Below are positions 25,927 to 37,621 of a DNA stretch of 64,000 bases, in pieces. Every line of letters starts with the position of its first letter. Positions within the stretch are counted from its first letter, which is position 1. The position numbers and the translations under genes were made by a program. Under the pieces are notes generated by a model that worked only from the letters and a program-made list of their open reading frames with translations, was not told the origin of the DNA and did no database searches. The stretch spans positions 1,302,001 to 1,366,000 of the forward strand of contig NZ_CP027236.1 in the NCBI RefSeq assembly GCF_002999235.1, in the 5' to 3' direction. Source of the DNA: Actinomyces sp. oral taxon 897. Its GTDB lineage: Bacteria; Actinomycetota; Actinomycetes; Actinomycetales; Actinomycetaceae.

Positions 25927-26048
25927 AGGCCTAACCTCAGCACAGTTCGCCCACAGGGACAAGATGCCTAAACATGACGTAAACGCTTGACAGAACCTCT
26001 AGACTCAGGCATGCTCTTCTCACACCACCACCGTCGTTGGAGCCCCTC

Positions 26049-27002
26049 ATGAGCGCCCGTCCTCGTCTTCTGGTCCTCGCCACCGCCGCCTCGCTGCTGG
26101 CCCTCGCCCTGGTCCTCACCTGCCTGCAGGCGGTCTCCGCGCTGGTCGCCGTCCCCACGTCCTGGTGGGGCCCCAGCCAGCTCTCCGCCGCCCTGGTGGC
26201 CCTGGCCAGCGCCGCCGGGGCGGCGGGAGCCGCCTGGCACGCCCTGTCCGCCCTCCTGGCCCTGCTGGTCCTGCCCGCCCGCGGGCGACGTCGCGCGGCA
26301 GCACCCGCCCAGCGTCTCCTGGCGCGGTGGGGCGCCCCGTGGGTACGGCGGATCCTGGTGGGCACGCTCAGCCTGAGCGCGGTCACCGCACCCGCCCTCG
26401 CGGCGGTGCCCACCCCTGACGACCTCGGCTGGCGGCCTACGCAGTCCGCGCCGGCGCCCGCCCCGCAGGCCGCGGACGACGTGGCTACCGGGGATCCTGC
26501 CGCCGGGGATCCTGCTACCGGGCCGGCCCCTGAGGACACCGCGGGCCCCTCCCCCGCCGACCCGGCGGCCCCGGGGACGGCCCCGGGCGGGGCCGCGCCG
26601 CCTGGGGGCGTCCCGTCTGGGACCGTCACCTCAGCGCCCACCGCCCCGGGGCCGCAGGGCGCCCCACCCGGGGCACCGGGGGCACCGGGGTATCCGGGGG
26701 CATCGGGTGCACCGGGGGCACAGGGGTCGCCCGCCCCCGGGGCCGAGGAGGAGGCCACCGCGTCGGCGCCCGCGGGAACCGGGGCGTCCCACGGCACCCG
26801 GGCCACCGGCTCGCACACGGTCCGTCCCGGGGAGTCCCTGTGGTCCATTACCGCCGACCTGCTGCACACCACCGACCGGGGTGCCATTGCCTCGGCCTGG
26901 CCCACGCTGTGGGCCGCCAACCGGGTGGTGGTCGGGCGCGACCCCGGGCTCATCCGCCCCGGCACGGTCCTCCAGGTCCCCGAGGCCCTCCTCCCGGCCT
27001 GA
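26049..27002 (+). CDS. LysM-domain membrane protein with collagen-like linker
   Basis: A 317-aa protein. It has two or three N-terminal membrane helices (about 8-30, 45-75 and 100-120) and a long Pro/Ala/Gly linker with a GAPGAPGYPGASGAPGAQG-type collagen-like stretch. A C-terminal LysM follows (SHTVRPGESLWSITADLL near 258-275, ending VLQVPEALLPA), predicted to bind peptidoglycan outside the membrane. The start is ATG at 26049; TTGACA (25987) and TAGACT (26000) lie upstream but are not properly spaced as a pair. It is upstream of the Rv3235-like gene on the same strand. Confidence 0.8.
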   Translation: MSARPRLLVLATAASLLALALVLTCLQAVSALVAVPTSWWGPSQLSAALVALASAAGAAGAAWHALSALLALLVLPARGRRRAAAPAQRLLARWGAPWVRRILVGTLSLSAVTAPALAAVPTPDDLGWRPTQSAPAPAPQAADDVATGDPAAGDPATGPAPEDTAGPSPADPAAPGTAPGGAAPPGGVPSGTVTSAPTAPGPQGAPPGAPGAPGYPGASGAPGAQGSPAPGAEEEATASAPAGTGASHGTRATGSHTVRPGESLWSITADLLHTTDRGAIASAWPTLWAANRVVVGRDPGLIRPGTVLQVPEALLPA

Positions 27003-27069
27003 GGACCGCGACCGGGACCTTACGTCCGCCGCCCCGGCCTCTGGCCTGGGCCTGGGGCCACCCGGTCCC

Positions 27070-27235
27070 CCCCACCGGCCCGGGAACAACGACCCCCTCG
27101 CGGGCGCAGCCGCCCGCCGCCCGCCCCACCGGCCCGGGAACGACCCGGCCACCCACCGACCGACCACGCACCACCAGCGGCCTATGAGCTGGCCGCCGTC
27201 CTGTTCGCGACCGACCACGCACCACCAGGAGCTGT
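27070..27235. repeat. Imperfect direct repeats upstream of the Rv3235-like gene
   Basis: CCACCGGCCCGGGAAC occurs near 27073 and 27128, and ACCGACCACGCACCACCAG occurs near 27159 and 27211, each about 52-55 bp apart. No gene is seen in this stretch. Confidence 0.5.
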
Positions 27236-27236
27236 C

Positions 27237-27860
27237 ATGAGCGCCGTCACCACCGCCACCCCCCGTCTGTCACGTCGCCCCGGCGAGGCCAGGGGCCGCC
27301 GTCGCGCCCCGGCACCACGACCAGCCGCCCCGTCCCGGGGCACCGCCCGCCCCGGGGACGGGCGGCCCCTGAGGCGCGAGCCCCTCAGCGGGGCCCAGGC
27401 CCCCGGCTGGAACGTCGTACGCCTCCACCCGCCCCGGACCTGTCTCTCCCCGGCGCCCGCCAGGCGGTGGCCCGGCCCGTCCCCGGAGGCCGCCCTGGGC
27501 CCGGGGGCGGCCCTGGAGCAGCCCACGCGCCCCCTGCCGGACGTGGCCCGGCACGCCCGGGTGGTGGTGTGCGCCGCCTGCGAGGTGCTGGCCGGACGCC
27601 GCCCGGTCGAGCACCTGGCACGCTGGACGACGCCGGCGCTCATGGAGGCCCTGACCCGGCGCGCCGGACTGGCCCGCAGGATCCTGGGCCGGGAGGCGGC
27701 GCCCCGTATGCGGGCACGCTCCACCCATGTCCAGGCCCTGGCCGGGGGCGCCAGGGAGGTCGTGGTGGTCCTCGACGACGGCACCCGGGTCCACGCGGCC
27801 GCGGCGCGCCTGGAGCCCTGCAACGGGCACTGGCTGCTGACCAACCTGGAGATGGCCTGA
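27237..27860 (+). CDS. Rv3235 family protein
   Basis: A 207-aa protein. The first 90 residues are Arg/Pro/Ala-rich and likely disordered. The conserved part is VVVCAACEVLAGRRPVEHL, then LARWTTPALMEAL and the closing beta strands with LEPCNGHWLLTNLEMA. The family is found next to secA in many Actinobacteria, as here, and its function is not known. The start is ATG at 27237, with AGGAGCTGTC upstream. Confidence 0.78.
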   Translation: MSAVTTATPRLSRRPGEARGRRRAPAPRPAAPSRGTARPGDGRPLRREPLSGAQAPGWNVVRLHPPRTCLSPAPARRWPGPSPEAALGPGAALEQPTRPLPDVARHARVVVCAACEVLAGRRPVEHLARWTTPALMEALTRRAGLARRILGREAAPRMRARSTHVQALAGGAREVVVVLDDGTRVHAAAARLEPCNGHWLLTNLEMA

Positions 27861-28028
27861 GGGCCCTCGTCCCCGCCTCCGCCGGTCCTTCCCAGGTCAC
27901 CCAGGGCATCACCGCCCTCGTCCTCACCTTCACCGGCCTCTAAGGAGGAGCTGGCGCAGTCGGCGAGGAGGGCGCCCGGTGCAGGAGGCCGGGCCCTCAC
28001 GCCCCACTACGTCCACGCGCCCCAGGGG

Positions 28029-28117
28029 CCCGGCCACTGCCCGCGGGCTTCGGCACCACGCGTACGCGCCGACCACCACAGGCCACGGCCCGGCCACTGC
28101 CCGCGGGCTTCGGGCCG
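28029..28117 (+). repeat. Two copies of a 25-bp direct repeat
   Basis: GCCCGGCCACTGCCCGCGGG, continuing with CTTCGG, occurs at about 28029 and 28088, 59 bp apart, in the 400-bp gap between the Rv3235-like gene and secA. No gene is seen there. Confidence 0.6.
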
Positions 28118-28178
28118 TTCACCTGGACTGCGTCCACGCGCTCAGGGTCCCGGACCTGAGCGCCTCCGCCCTGGCGGC

Positions 28179-28242
28179 GAACAAGTACCGTTCTCGCGAC
28201 GAACAAGTACCGTTCTCGCGAGCAATAAGTACCGTTCTCGCG
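28179..28242. repeat. 22-bp-period repeat (family B, copy 1)
   Basis: Three same-orientation units, each with AAGTACCGTTCTCGCG and a 6-nt variable part; GTACCG begins at 28185, 28207 and 28229, an exact 22-bp period. The array lies between convergent genes, about 20 bp from the secA stop. The same unit occurs in the opposite orientation near 60.9 kb. Confidence 0.78.
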
Positions 28243-28261
28243 GTGGGGGGCGGCGGGGCCC

Positions 28262-31159
<2,898 letters not shown>

Positions 31160-31417
31160 GCTGGCTTCTCCCTGGCTGTTGACGTGTGGTGCGGCGGTGG
31201 GCCGGGCGCCGGGGCGCCGTGGGCGCGCACCGGCCTCATGCTAGTAGACGTTACCGCCCTCGTGGTGCGCCCCCGCCCCGCCCCGCGGGCCGCCCGCCCT
31301 TCGAAGCGGCGTCGTTCCGGGGCCCGCTCAGCCCACAGGAGGCCCCGCTGAGGCTGGCCTCACAACGTTCTGTGGACAGTCGCGGCGCGCGGGGGCCGGC
31401 GGGTCCACCCTGGAGGC

Positions 31418-32422
31418 GTGCGCCGCTACCTGTCCTGGCTTCGCGCCTGGTGGAACCGTCTGGCGGGACCGTGCCTGAGGCTGGTCCTGCCGTCCTCCTG
31501 CGCGGGCTGCGGGACCTGGGAGACCCGCCTGTGCCCTTCCTGCCGCGCCGTGCTGGCCGGCCCCCTGCGGCCGGTGCCGCACGCCCAGGCCCTGGGGGAC
31601 CTGCCCGTGTGGGCCCTGGCCAGCTACCGGGGCGTGGCCCGCCGCCTGGTCCTGGCCTGGAAGAACGGGGCCCGTGAGGATCTGGAGGAGGCCATGGTCG
31701 GTGCCGGCCGGCGCGCGGGGCTCACCTGGGCGGCGGGGCTGGACCCGGGGACCGTGGACCTCCTGGCCGGGTGCGGCGGGCTGCTGGTGGTGCCCGCCCC
31801 CTCGGGGCTCAGACGGCGCCTGGCCGGACGCCTGGTCGCCTCCCGCCTGGCTGACGGCGTCGCCCGCGGGGTGGCCCACGGGCTGACCGGCACGAGGCTG
31901 AGGGTGTGCAGCGTCGACCTCCTGCGCCGCCCCCTGCTGGGCGCGGGACGGGCCCACCAGGCGGGCAGCTCCAGCCGGGGGCGGCGGCGCAACCGCTCCG
32001 GGGACCTGCGCCTGCTCGCCGGCGTGGAGGGCCGGGCCGTCCTGCTGGTGGACGACGTCGTCACCACCGGGGCGACCCTGGCCGCCTGCCAGCGCGCCCT
32101 GACCCGCGGCGGCGCCCGGGTCCTGGCGGCCCTGACCCTGGCCGCCACGCCCGCGCCCCGGCGACGCCGCAGCCTGCTGGCGCCGGTGGGGACGGTACCG
32201 GGTGGCACCGCGTCCGCCGACGGCGATAACGCCTCTGACCAGCGGTGTAATGCGTGCACAGCCCCGGGAGATAGTGTAGTTTGTGTGTCACAGGACACAC
32301 GGAAGTCGTGTGGGGACGGGCCTTCCGTCCCTGTCGCCGAGGAGGTGGTCAGGCACTCCCAGGGCCCGCCGCACCGAGGCGACGGGCACCCGTCCCAACG
32401 ATCCGCTGAGCCCGGATCATGA
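31418..32422 (+). CDS. comF: ComF family phosphoribosyltransferase-like protein
   Basis: A 334-aa frame. The N-terminal zinc ribbon is CAGCGTWETRLCPSC. The central VPAPSGLRRRLAGRLVASRL and the PRPP-binding VLLVDDVVTTGATL (about 210-223) match ComF-type proteins, linked to DNA uptake and to phosphoribosyl transfer of unknown substrate. Homology ends near residue 260. The remaining 70 residues have no counterpart and run over the hpf leader, so the true end is uncertain. GTG 31418 has GGAGG only 1-2 nt upstream, an awkward spacing, but no better start exists. Confidence 0.8.
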   Translation: MRRYLSWLRAWWNRLAGPCLRLVLPSSCAGCGTWETRLCPSCRAVLAGPLRPVPHAQALGDLPVWALASYRGVARRLVLAWKNGAREDLEEAMVGAGRRAGLTWAAGLDPGTVDLLAGCGGLLVVPAPSGLRRRLAGRLVASRLADGVARGVAHGLTGTRLRVCSVDLLRRPLLGAGRAHQAGSSSRGRRRNRSGDLRLLAGVEGRAVLLVDDVVTTGATLAACQRALTRGGARVLAALTLAATPAPRRRRSLLAPVGTVPGGTASADGDNASDQRCNACTAPGDSVVCVSQDTRKSCGDGPSVPVAEEVVRHSQGPPHRGDGHPSQRSAEPGS

Positions 32423-32444
32423 CTTACAGAAATGAGGGTCCGTC
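32255..32444 (+). promoter_or_regulatory. Putative promoter and structured leader of hpf
   Basis: TGCACA (32255-32260) and TAGTTT (32277-32282), 16 nt apart, could form a promoter in a locally AT-rich stretch. Three short hairpins follow: GTGTGTC/GACACAC (32283-32300), GGGACGG/CCGTCCC (32313-32331) and GACGG/CCGTC (32381-32394). All lie inside the 3' end of the comF frame. A regulated 5' leader for hpf is inferred. Confidence 0.4.
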
Positions 32445-33089
32445 ATGGACGTCACCGTCGTCGGTCGCAACGCCGAGATCAGCTCTCGCCTGCGCGACTA
32501 CGTCGAGGAGAAGACCGCCAAGGTCGAGCAGTTCGACCCCCGCGTCCAGCGCGTGGAGGTCGAGGTCACCCACGAGCGCAACCCGCGCCAGGCCGACACC
32601 GCCGAGCGCGTCGAGATCACCGTCATCTCCAAGGGCCCGGTCATCCGGGCCGAGGCCAGCTCCTCGGACCGCTACGCCGCCGTGGACATCGCCATGGGCA
32701 AGCTGACCGAGCGCCTGCGCCGCGCGCGCGACCGCGTCAAGGACCACCACCGCTACGCCGTGGTCCTGCGCCCGGAGGAGGCCGCCGTGGCACCGGTGCC
32801 CGAGCCCGAGATCCCCGACACCGACGACGCCCCCATCGAGGACTCCCCCCACGCCCCCACCGAGCGCGGGGTGGCGGTGGAGGCCCAGCTGGGCGACTCC
32901 CCGGTGATCGTGCGCCAGAAGCTCTACCCGGCCAGCCCCATGACCATCGGCGAGGCCCTGGACCAGATGGAGCTGGTGGGCCACCCCTTCTACCTGTTCA
33001 TTGACAAGGAGACCGGGCAGCCCTGCGCGGTCTACCGCCGCCACGGCTGGACCTACGGCGTCATCCGCCTGGACGTCACCGTGAGCTAG
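32445..33089 (+). CDS. hpf: Long-form ribosome hibernation promoting factor
   Basis: A 214-aa HPF that dimerises and silences 70S ribosomes in stress or stationary phase. The N-terminal domain has VVGRNAEISSRLRDYVEEK and ERVEITVISKGPVIRAEASS. An acidic linker (about 120-148) follows, then the C-terminal dimerisation domain (VIVRQKLYPASPMTIGEALD, YLFIDKETGQPCAVYRR). Length is normal for the long form. The start is ATG at 32445. It is transcribed with or behind comF and ends at a strong hairpin. Confidence 0.95.
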   Translation: MDVTVVGRNAEISSRLRDYVEEKTAKVEQFDPRVQRVEVEVTHERNPRQADTAERVEITVISKGPVIRAEASSSDRYAAVDIAMGKLTERLRRARDRVKDHHRYAVVLRPEEAAVAPVPEPEIPDTDDAPIEDSPHAPTERGVAVEAQLGDSPVIVRQKLYPASPMTIGEALDQMELVGHPFYLFIDKETGQPCAVYRRHGWTYGVIRLDVTVS

Positions 33090-33094
33090 GCGCT

Positions 33095-33138
33095 CCCCGG
33101 GGCCGCGCCCTGTCCCCGGACGCGGCGCGGCCCCGGGG
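33095..33138. terminator. Bidirectional hairpin terminator
   Basis: Positions 33095-33109 (CCCCGGGGCCGCGCC) pair perfectly with 33124-33138 around a 14-nt loop, between the convergent hpf and lpqB genes. Confidence 0.78.
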
Positions 33139-33216
33139 CCCGGGCTCCCGCCCAGAGGCGGAGCGCCCAGAGGCAGGGCTCGTCCCGGGCAGGTCGCTAT
33201 CCCCGGGGCGACGCGC

Positions 33217-34932
33217 TCAGGGAAGCGGGTAGGACAGGTCCGTCAGGTCGGTGTCCACCACGCGCCAGGTGGCTCCCGAGCGCTGCCAGACCTGCTGGGA
33301 GGCGTCCGTCAGGCTCAGCGTGCCGTCCACCCGGTTGGCCGCGACCTGGGTGGCGCCCAGGGCGCCGGTCTGGTCACTGCTCAGGCCCCCCACCTGGAGG
33401 TGGTGGATACGGGGGGCGCCGCCCTCGTCCTGGGCGGGCAGGAGCAGGGCCACGTTGACCGGGTCGTACCAGCACGGGGCCCCCAGGACGGTCGGGGCCC
33501 CCTCGGGGAGCAGCGCCAGGGCCCGGCCCAGGGCGGTAGGGCGCCCGCTGGCGTCGCGCACAATGACGGCCACGTCCACCTGGTCCTGGCCCTCCCCCCG
33601 GTGGTGCACCACCAGGCGCTCGCCCTCGGCGGAGACGTCCACGGCCAGGACCGTGCGTCCCTGGAGCCAGGTGGCCGTCAGGGGCGCCCGCAGCCCGGCG
33701 GCGTCCACGGCCACCAGCACCCCGTCCTCGGCGGTCCACACCCAGCCGGTCCGGTCCGCCACGGGGGCGGTCAGCCCGCCGCCGGTGCCGGTACCGGCCG
33801 ACAGGATCACCGAGGCGCTCCCGGCCCCGGAGGGGACCTGGACCAGGCTGGGCCCGGAGACGACCGTGAGCCGCCCGTCCTGGCCCAGGAAGGGCCAGCG
33901 CCCGCTGGCGCTGCCCAGGACCTGGGCCCGGGCCAGGACGGTGCGGGCGGTCCCGGTACCGCGTACGACGTCGCCCCCGCTCATACCCAGCACGTCACCC
34001 GGGGCCCTCAGGACGGCCTGCAGGCTGGCGCCCGAGCCCAGGTCCCGGTCCTCGGCCAGGACCCGCACGGAGCTGACGGAGCTGACCTGGAGCAGGGTCT
34101 CACGCAGCTGGGCCACGGCCAGGTCGCCCCGGGCGCCCTCCAGGGCCGACCCCGTGCCGGTCAGCCGCACCGTGACCACCTGCCCGGACTGGCTGACCTC
34201 GGCCGTGGTCCCGGCGGGGAGGGCGCTGTCCACACCCTGGGCCAGCCAGTCCGAGGGGCCGGCCACCACCAGCTCCACGAGCCGTTCCAGCTCGCAGCCC
34301 GACGGGACCCAGCGCAGCTCGGGGACCAGGCGCCGCCCGTCCCAGGACGGGAAGCACAGCCACCGGGCGGCGTAGCTCAGGCGGACCGTGGAGTCGGCGA
34401 GCAGGGTCCCCTCGGGGGGCTCGGCCACGCGCCACTGGCCGGCCACGTCCCGGGCCAGGGAAAACCTGGTCTCGGTGTGGGTCAGCGGGGCCCGGGTCAT
34501 GGCCCCCGAGGGCGCGATCGTGCCGATGACGGTGGTGCTGACGCTCACCGAGCCGTCCGGGGCCCGGGCCACCACCGGCGCGTCGGCCTCCTGGTAGACG
34601 CGCACCAGGTCGCGCGGGCTCCAGCGGGCGGCGACGTCAGGCAGCAGGAAGGACCTGGCGGTGGCGAAGTCGTCGGAGAAGCCCGCGGTGCACGCCCGCA
34701 GGAAGCCGGTGACAATGAGCTCGGGGCCCGCCCCCTCGGTGGGTCCGGGGGCGGTCTGGACCAGGGAGTCGGGGTCGGCCCCCGGCACGGTGGCGGTGTG
34801 GACGGCCCCGGAGGTGGGCAGGCGGGCGCAGCCGCAGGCCAGGGCGCCCAGAGCCGCCAGCAGGGCGCGACGGCTCAGGTGCCGGACGGCCCCGCGGGCC
34901 CGGCCGGGCGCGTACCGGTCCACCGGGCTCAC
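33217..34932 (-). CDS. lpqB: Lipoprotein LpqB
   Basis: A 571-aa extracytoplasmic lipoprotein that modulates the MtrB sensor in Actinobacteria. The N-terminal hydrophobic signal ends in ALACGCARLPTSG, with the lipidated Cys probably the first of the two. A GerMN domain (about 200-320; STTVIGTIAPSGA, LTHTETRFSLARDV) is followed by a beta-propeller-like C-terminal half. GTG 34932 overlaps the stop of mtrB by 4 nt (GTGA), the usual mtrA-mtrB-lpqB operon layout. Confidence 0.92.
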   Translation of the reverse strand: MSPVDRYAPGRARGAVRHLSRRALLAALGALACGCARLPTSGAVHTATVPGADPDSLVQTAPGPTEGAGPELIVTGFLRACTAGFSDDFATARSFLLPDVAARWSPRDLVRVYQEADAPVVARAPDGSVSVSTTVIGTIAPSGAMTRAPLTHTETRFSLARDVAGQWRVAEPPEGTLLADSTVRLSYAARWLCFPSWDGRRLVPELRWVPSGCELERLVELVVAGPSDWLAQGVDSALPAGTTAEVSQSGQVVTVRLTGTGSALEGARGDLAVAQLRETLLQVSSVSSVRVLAEDRDLGSGASLQAVLRAPGDVLGMSGGDVVRGTGTARTVLARAQVLGSASGRWPFLGQDGRLTVVSGPSLVQVPSGAGSASVILSAGTGTGGGLTAPVADRTGWVWTAEDGVLVAVDAAGLRAPLTATWLQGRTVLAVDVSAEGERLVVHHRGEGQDQVDVAVIVRDASGRPTALGRALALLPEGAPTVLGAPCWYDPVNVALLLPAQDEGGAPRIHHLQVGGLSSDQTGALGATQVAANRVDGTLSLTDASQQVWQRSGATWRVVDTDLTDLSYPLP

Positions 34933-36749
34933 TGCCCCTCCTCCTGCCCGGGCCGGCCCTCCTGGGGCCGGGCCCCGTCCTGGCCCGCGCCGCCGTCCAG
35001 GGGCTGGAGGGGGCCCCGCCGGCGCACGGCCGGGTCCGGCAGGGTGGAGTTCAGGCGTCGGGCGCTCTTGCCGGGCTGCCCGGTCCGCCGGGAGACGGGC
35101 CCGGGCCACTGGCCCGCGCTGGTGTGCCCCGCGCTGGTGCGCGCCACGGCGGGGGCGTCGGGCGGCACCACCTCCAGGGGCGGGGCCCCCGTCAGGGTCC
35201 CCGGGGTCCCGTCCTCCCCCAGGACCCGGGGCAGGACCAGCAGGAAGGAGGAGCCGTCGGCAGGCCACCCCCAGGCCGTCAGCGTGCCGCCGTGGAGGTG
35301 GGCGTCCTCCAGGGCGATGGACAGCCCCAGCCCGGTGCCTCCCAGGGTGCGTCGGCGCGAGGGCTCGGCCCGGTAGAAGCGGTCGAAGACCTTGGCCACG
35401 ACGTCGGGGCTCATACCCACCCCGTGGTCACGTACCCGTAGGGCGACGGCGTTGGAGGAGGTGGCCACGGTGACGTCGATGACGCTGCCCTCGGCGTGCT
35501 CAATGGCGTTGGTGACCAGGTTGCGCACGATCCGCTCCACGCGGGTGACGTCCATCTGGGCGGTGGCGGGCTGGTCGCCCAGGTCGAGGTGGACCTGGGC
35601 CCCTGAGGCGGTGACGTGGACCTCGACGGCAGACAGGACCCGCCGGACCACCTCACGCAGGTCCTCCTGGCTGACCCGCAGCTCCACCCGGCCCGAGTCG
35701 ATCCGGGAGATCTCCAGCAGGTCGGTCAGCATGGTCTGGAAGCGGTCCACCTGGTCGTTGAGCAGCTCGGCCGAGCGCCGCGCCAGGGGGTCCTCGATCT
35801 CGGTGCGGGCGGCGTAGAGCTGGTCGGAGGCCATGCGGATGGTGGTCAGGGGGGTGCGCAGCTCGTGGGAGACGTCGGAGACGAACAGGCGCTGCACGGT
35901 GGACAGGGCGGCGTAGCGCTCGATCTGGGCCTGGAGGGAGGCGGCCATGGTGTTGAAGGAGGTGGCCAGCCCCGCCAGCTCGTCCTCGCCGCGGACCTCA
36001 ATGCGCTCCGAGAGCGTGCCCGAGGCCAGGCGCTGGGCGGCCAGGGAGGTCTGGCGCACCGGCCGCAGGACCCTGGCGGTGACGGTCCAGACCCCCAGCA
36101 CGGTCACCAGGGCGAAGCCGACGCCCGCGGTAATCACGGCGCGGGAGGCCACGGTCACCAGGCGCTGCTCGGGGGCCAGGGTGTACAGGACGTAGACGTC
36201 GTACTGGCCGGCCACGGGCAGGCTCAGGCGGGTGCCCACCAGGACCCCCGGCTCCTGGCCCGACCCGCCCTGCGTGCCGATGCTGGCGGGGACCTGCGTG
36301 GGCCGCCAGGCCAGCGTCCCGGCGGGGGCGTCCTCCACGGCCTGGGTAATGTCGTGGGTGACCAGGGCGTCCATGGCCGCGTCCGTGGACAGGTCGTTAA
36401 TGGCCACCGAGGAGGACTCGCTGCCGCTGCGGCGCAGGGCGACGCCGACCCCGCCGGCCCCGGCCGAGGAGCCCCGGATGGAGGTCACCTGCGTCTGGGC
36501 CAGGAAGGCCACCTCGTCGGGGCTGGTGACGGTGGCGGCGTCCAGAACCGCCTGGGCCGTCCTGACCCGCTCCATGGCGTCAGCCAGCACGGCGTCACGC
36601 TTGTCGCTGAAGACCGACTCGCGGATGGTGACCGTGACCACCCCGAGCAGGACGGTGATGAGCACGGCCCCCGCCACCAGGGCCGCCACGGTGACCCGCA
36701 GGATAAGGGAGCGCCGCATGAGCGCCCGCAGGCCCGCCAGGCCGGCCAC
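34929..36749 (-). CDS. mtrB: Sensor histidine kinase MtrB
   Basis: A membrane kinase of the MtrAB system that links cell-wall state to division and osmotic response. It has a first membrane helix (VTVAALVAGAVLITVLLGVV), a periplasmic sensor region, a second helix (AVITAGVGFALVTVLGVWTV), a HAMP linker and HisKA with VSHELRTPLTTIRM. HATPase motifs are NLVTNAIEHAEG, DHGVGMSPDVV and GTGLGLSIALE. The tail after LVLPRVLG is Pro/Gly-rich and variable. I chose GTG 36749 (606 aa), which avoids overlap with mtrA; TTG 36785 and ATG 36720 are alternatives. Confidence 0.93.
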   Translation of the reverse strand: MAGLAGLRALMRRSLILRVTVAALVAGAVLITVLLGVVTVTIRESVFSDKRDAVLADAMERVRTAQAVLDAATVTSPDEVAFLAQTQVTSIRGSSAGAGGVGVALRRSGSESSSVAINDLSTDAAMDALVTHDITQAVEDAPAGTLAWRPTQVPASIGTQGGSGQEPGVLVGTRLSLPVAGQYDVYVLYTLAPEQRLVTVASRAVITAGVGFALVTVLGVWTVTARVLRPVRQTSLAAQRLASGTLSERIEVRGEDELAGLATSFNTMAASLQAQIERYAALSTVQRLFVSDVSHELRTPLTTIRMASDQLYAARTEIEDPLARRSAELLNDQVDRFQTMLTDLLEISRIDSGRVELRVSQEDLREVVRRVLSAVEVHVTASGAQVHLDLGDQPATAQMDVTRVERIVRNLVTNAIEHAEGSVIDVTVATSSNAVALRVRDHGVGMSPDVVAKVFDRFYRAEPSRRRTLGGTGLGLSIALEDAHLHGGTLTAWGWPADGSSFLLVLPRVLGEDGTPGTLTGAPPLEVVPPDAPAVARTSAGHTSAGQWPGPVSRRTGQPGKSARRLNSTLPDPAVRRRGPLQPLDGGAGQDGARPQEGRPGQEEGQ

Positions 36750-36768
36750 GGGGGACCGGCGCCCGGGC

Positions 36769-37452
36769 TCAGACCGCGTCGCCAATGCGGTAGCCCACGC
36801 CCCGGACCGTCACCACGATGCGGGGGCGCTCCGGGTCCGGCTCCACCTTGGAGCGCAGGCGCTGGACGTGGACGTTGACCAGGCGGGTGTCCGCGCCGTG
36901 CTGGTAGCCCCACACCGCGTCCAGGAGCTCCTCGCGGGTGAAGGCCTTCCAGGGCGAGCGGGCCAGGGTGGTCAGCAGGTCGAACTCCAGCGGGGTCACC
37001 GCAATGGTCTGGGCCCCGCGCAGGACGCGGTGGGCGGCGACGTCAATGTCCAGGTCCCCGGCGCGCAGCACCTCCGGGGTGACGGCGGTGGACAGGTGGC
37101 GCAGGCGCGCCCGCACCCGGGCCAGGAGCTCGGTGGTCTGGAAGGGCTTGGTGACGTAGTCGTCGGCCCCGGCCTCCAGCCCCGCCACGACGTCCTCGGT
37201 GTCGGTACGGGCCGTGAGCATAATGACCGGGACGTCGGACAGGCGGCGGATCTGGCGGCAGACCTCCACCCCGTCGATCCCCGGGAGCATGAGGTCAAGC
37301 AGGACCAGGGAGGGGTGGTGGGCGCGGAAGAGGGCCAGAGCACCGTCACCGGTGTCACAGGTGACTGGCGTGTACCCCTCGCTCTCCAACAAGATGCTCA
37401 GCATCTCGGAGATCGCGGGGTCGTCGTCAACAACGAGGATACGCACGGTCAT
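36769..37452 (-). CDS. mtrA: Response regulator MtrA
   Basis: A 227-aa OmpR-type regulator, the first gene of mtrA-mtrB-lpqB. The receiver domain has the acid pocket VVDDDP (8-13), phospho-acceptor D53 in LVLLDLMLPGIDG and the switch Lys in VTKPF. The winged-helix C-terminus includes FTREELLDAVWGY and GADTRLVNVHVQRLRSKVE. In relatives it controls cell-wall hydrolases and division genes. The start is ATG at 37452. It is divergent from the membrane-protein gene at 37622. Confidence 0.96.
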   Translation of the reverse strand: MTVRILVVDDDPAISEMLSILLESEGYTPVTCDTGDGALALFRAHHPSLVLLDLMLPGIDGVEVCRQIRRLSDVPVIMLTARTDTEDVVAGLEAGADDYVTKPFQTTELLARVRARLRHLSTAVTPEVLRAGDLDIDVAAHRVLRGAQTIAVTPLEFDLLTTLARSPWKAFTREELLDAVWGYQHGADTRLVNVHVQRLRSKVEPDPERPRIVVTVRGVGYRIGDAV

Positions 37453-37621
37453 GTGTCCTATCTTGGCACGCCGGGCACGCTACGTCAGTCACAACGGGTC
37501 CCAGGCCCCTCACCTGGTCGGCTCTCCCCCGATCGGCCCCTGGCCGGCGGGGTACCCCCCAGGGCCGATCTCCTCCTGGAGGGGGAGGACCCCGACCCCC
37601 CTGACGTGTCAGCATGGGGCC

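Noticed and set aside
25987..26005. TTGACA / TAGACT promoter for the LysM gene
   Set aside because: The two hexamers are only 7 nt apart, too close to form a promoter together.
36769..36785. mtrB starting inside mtrA at TTG 36785
   Set aside because: Possible, but without a ribosome site; GTG 36749 avoids the overlap and keeps all domains.
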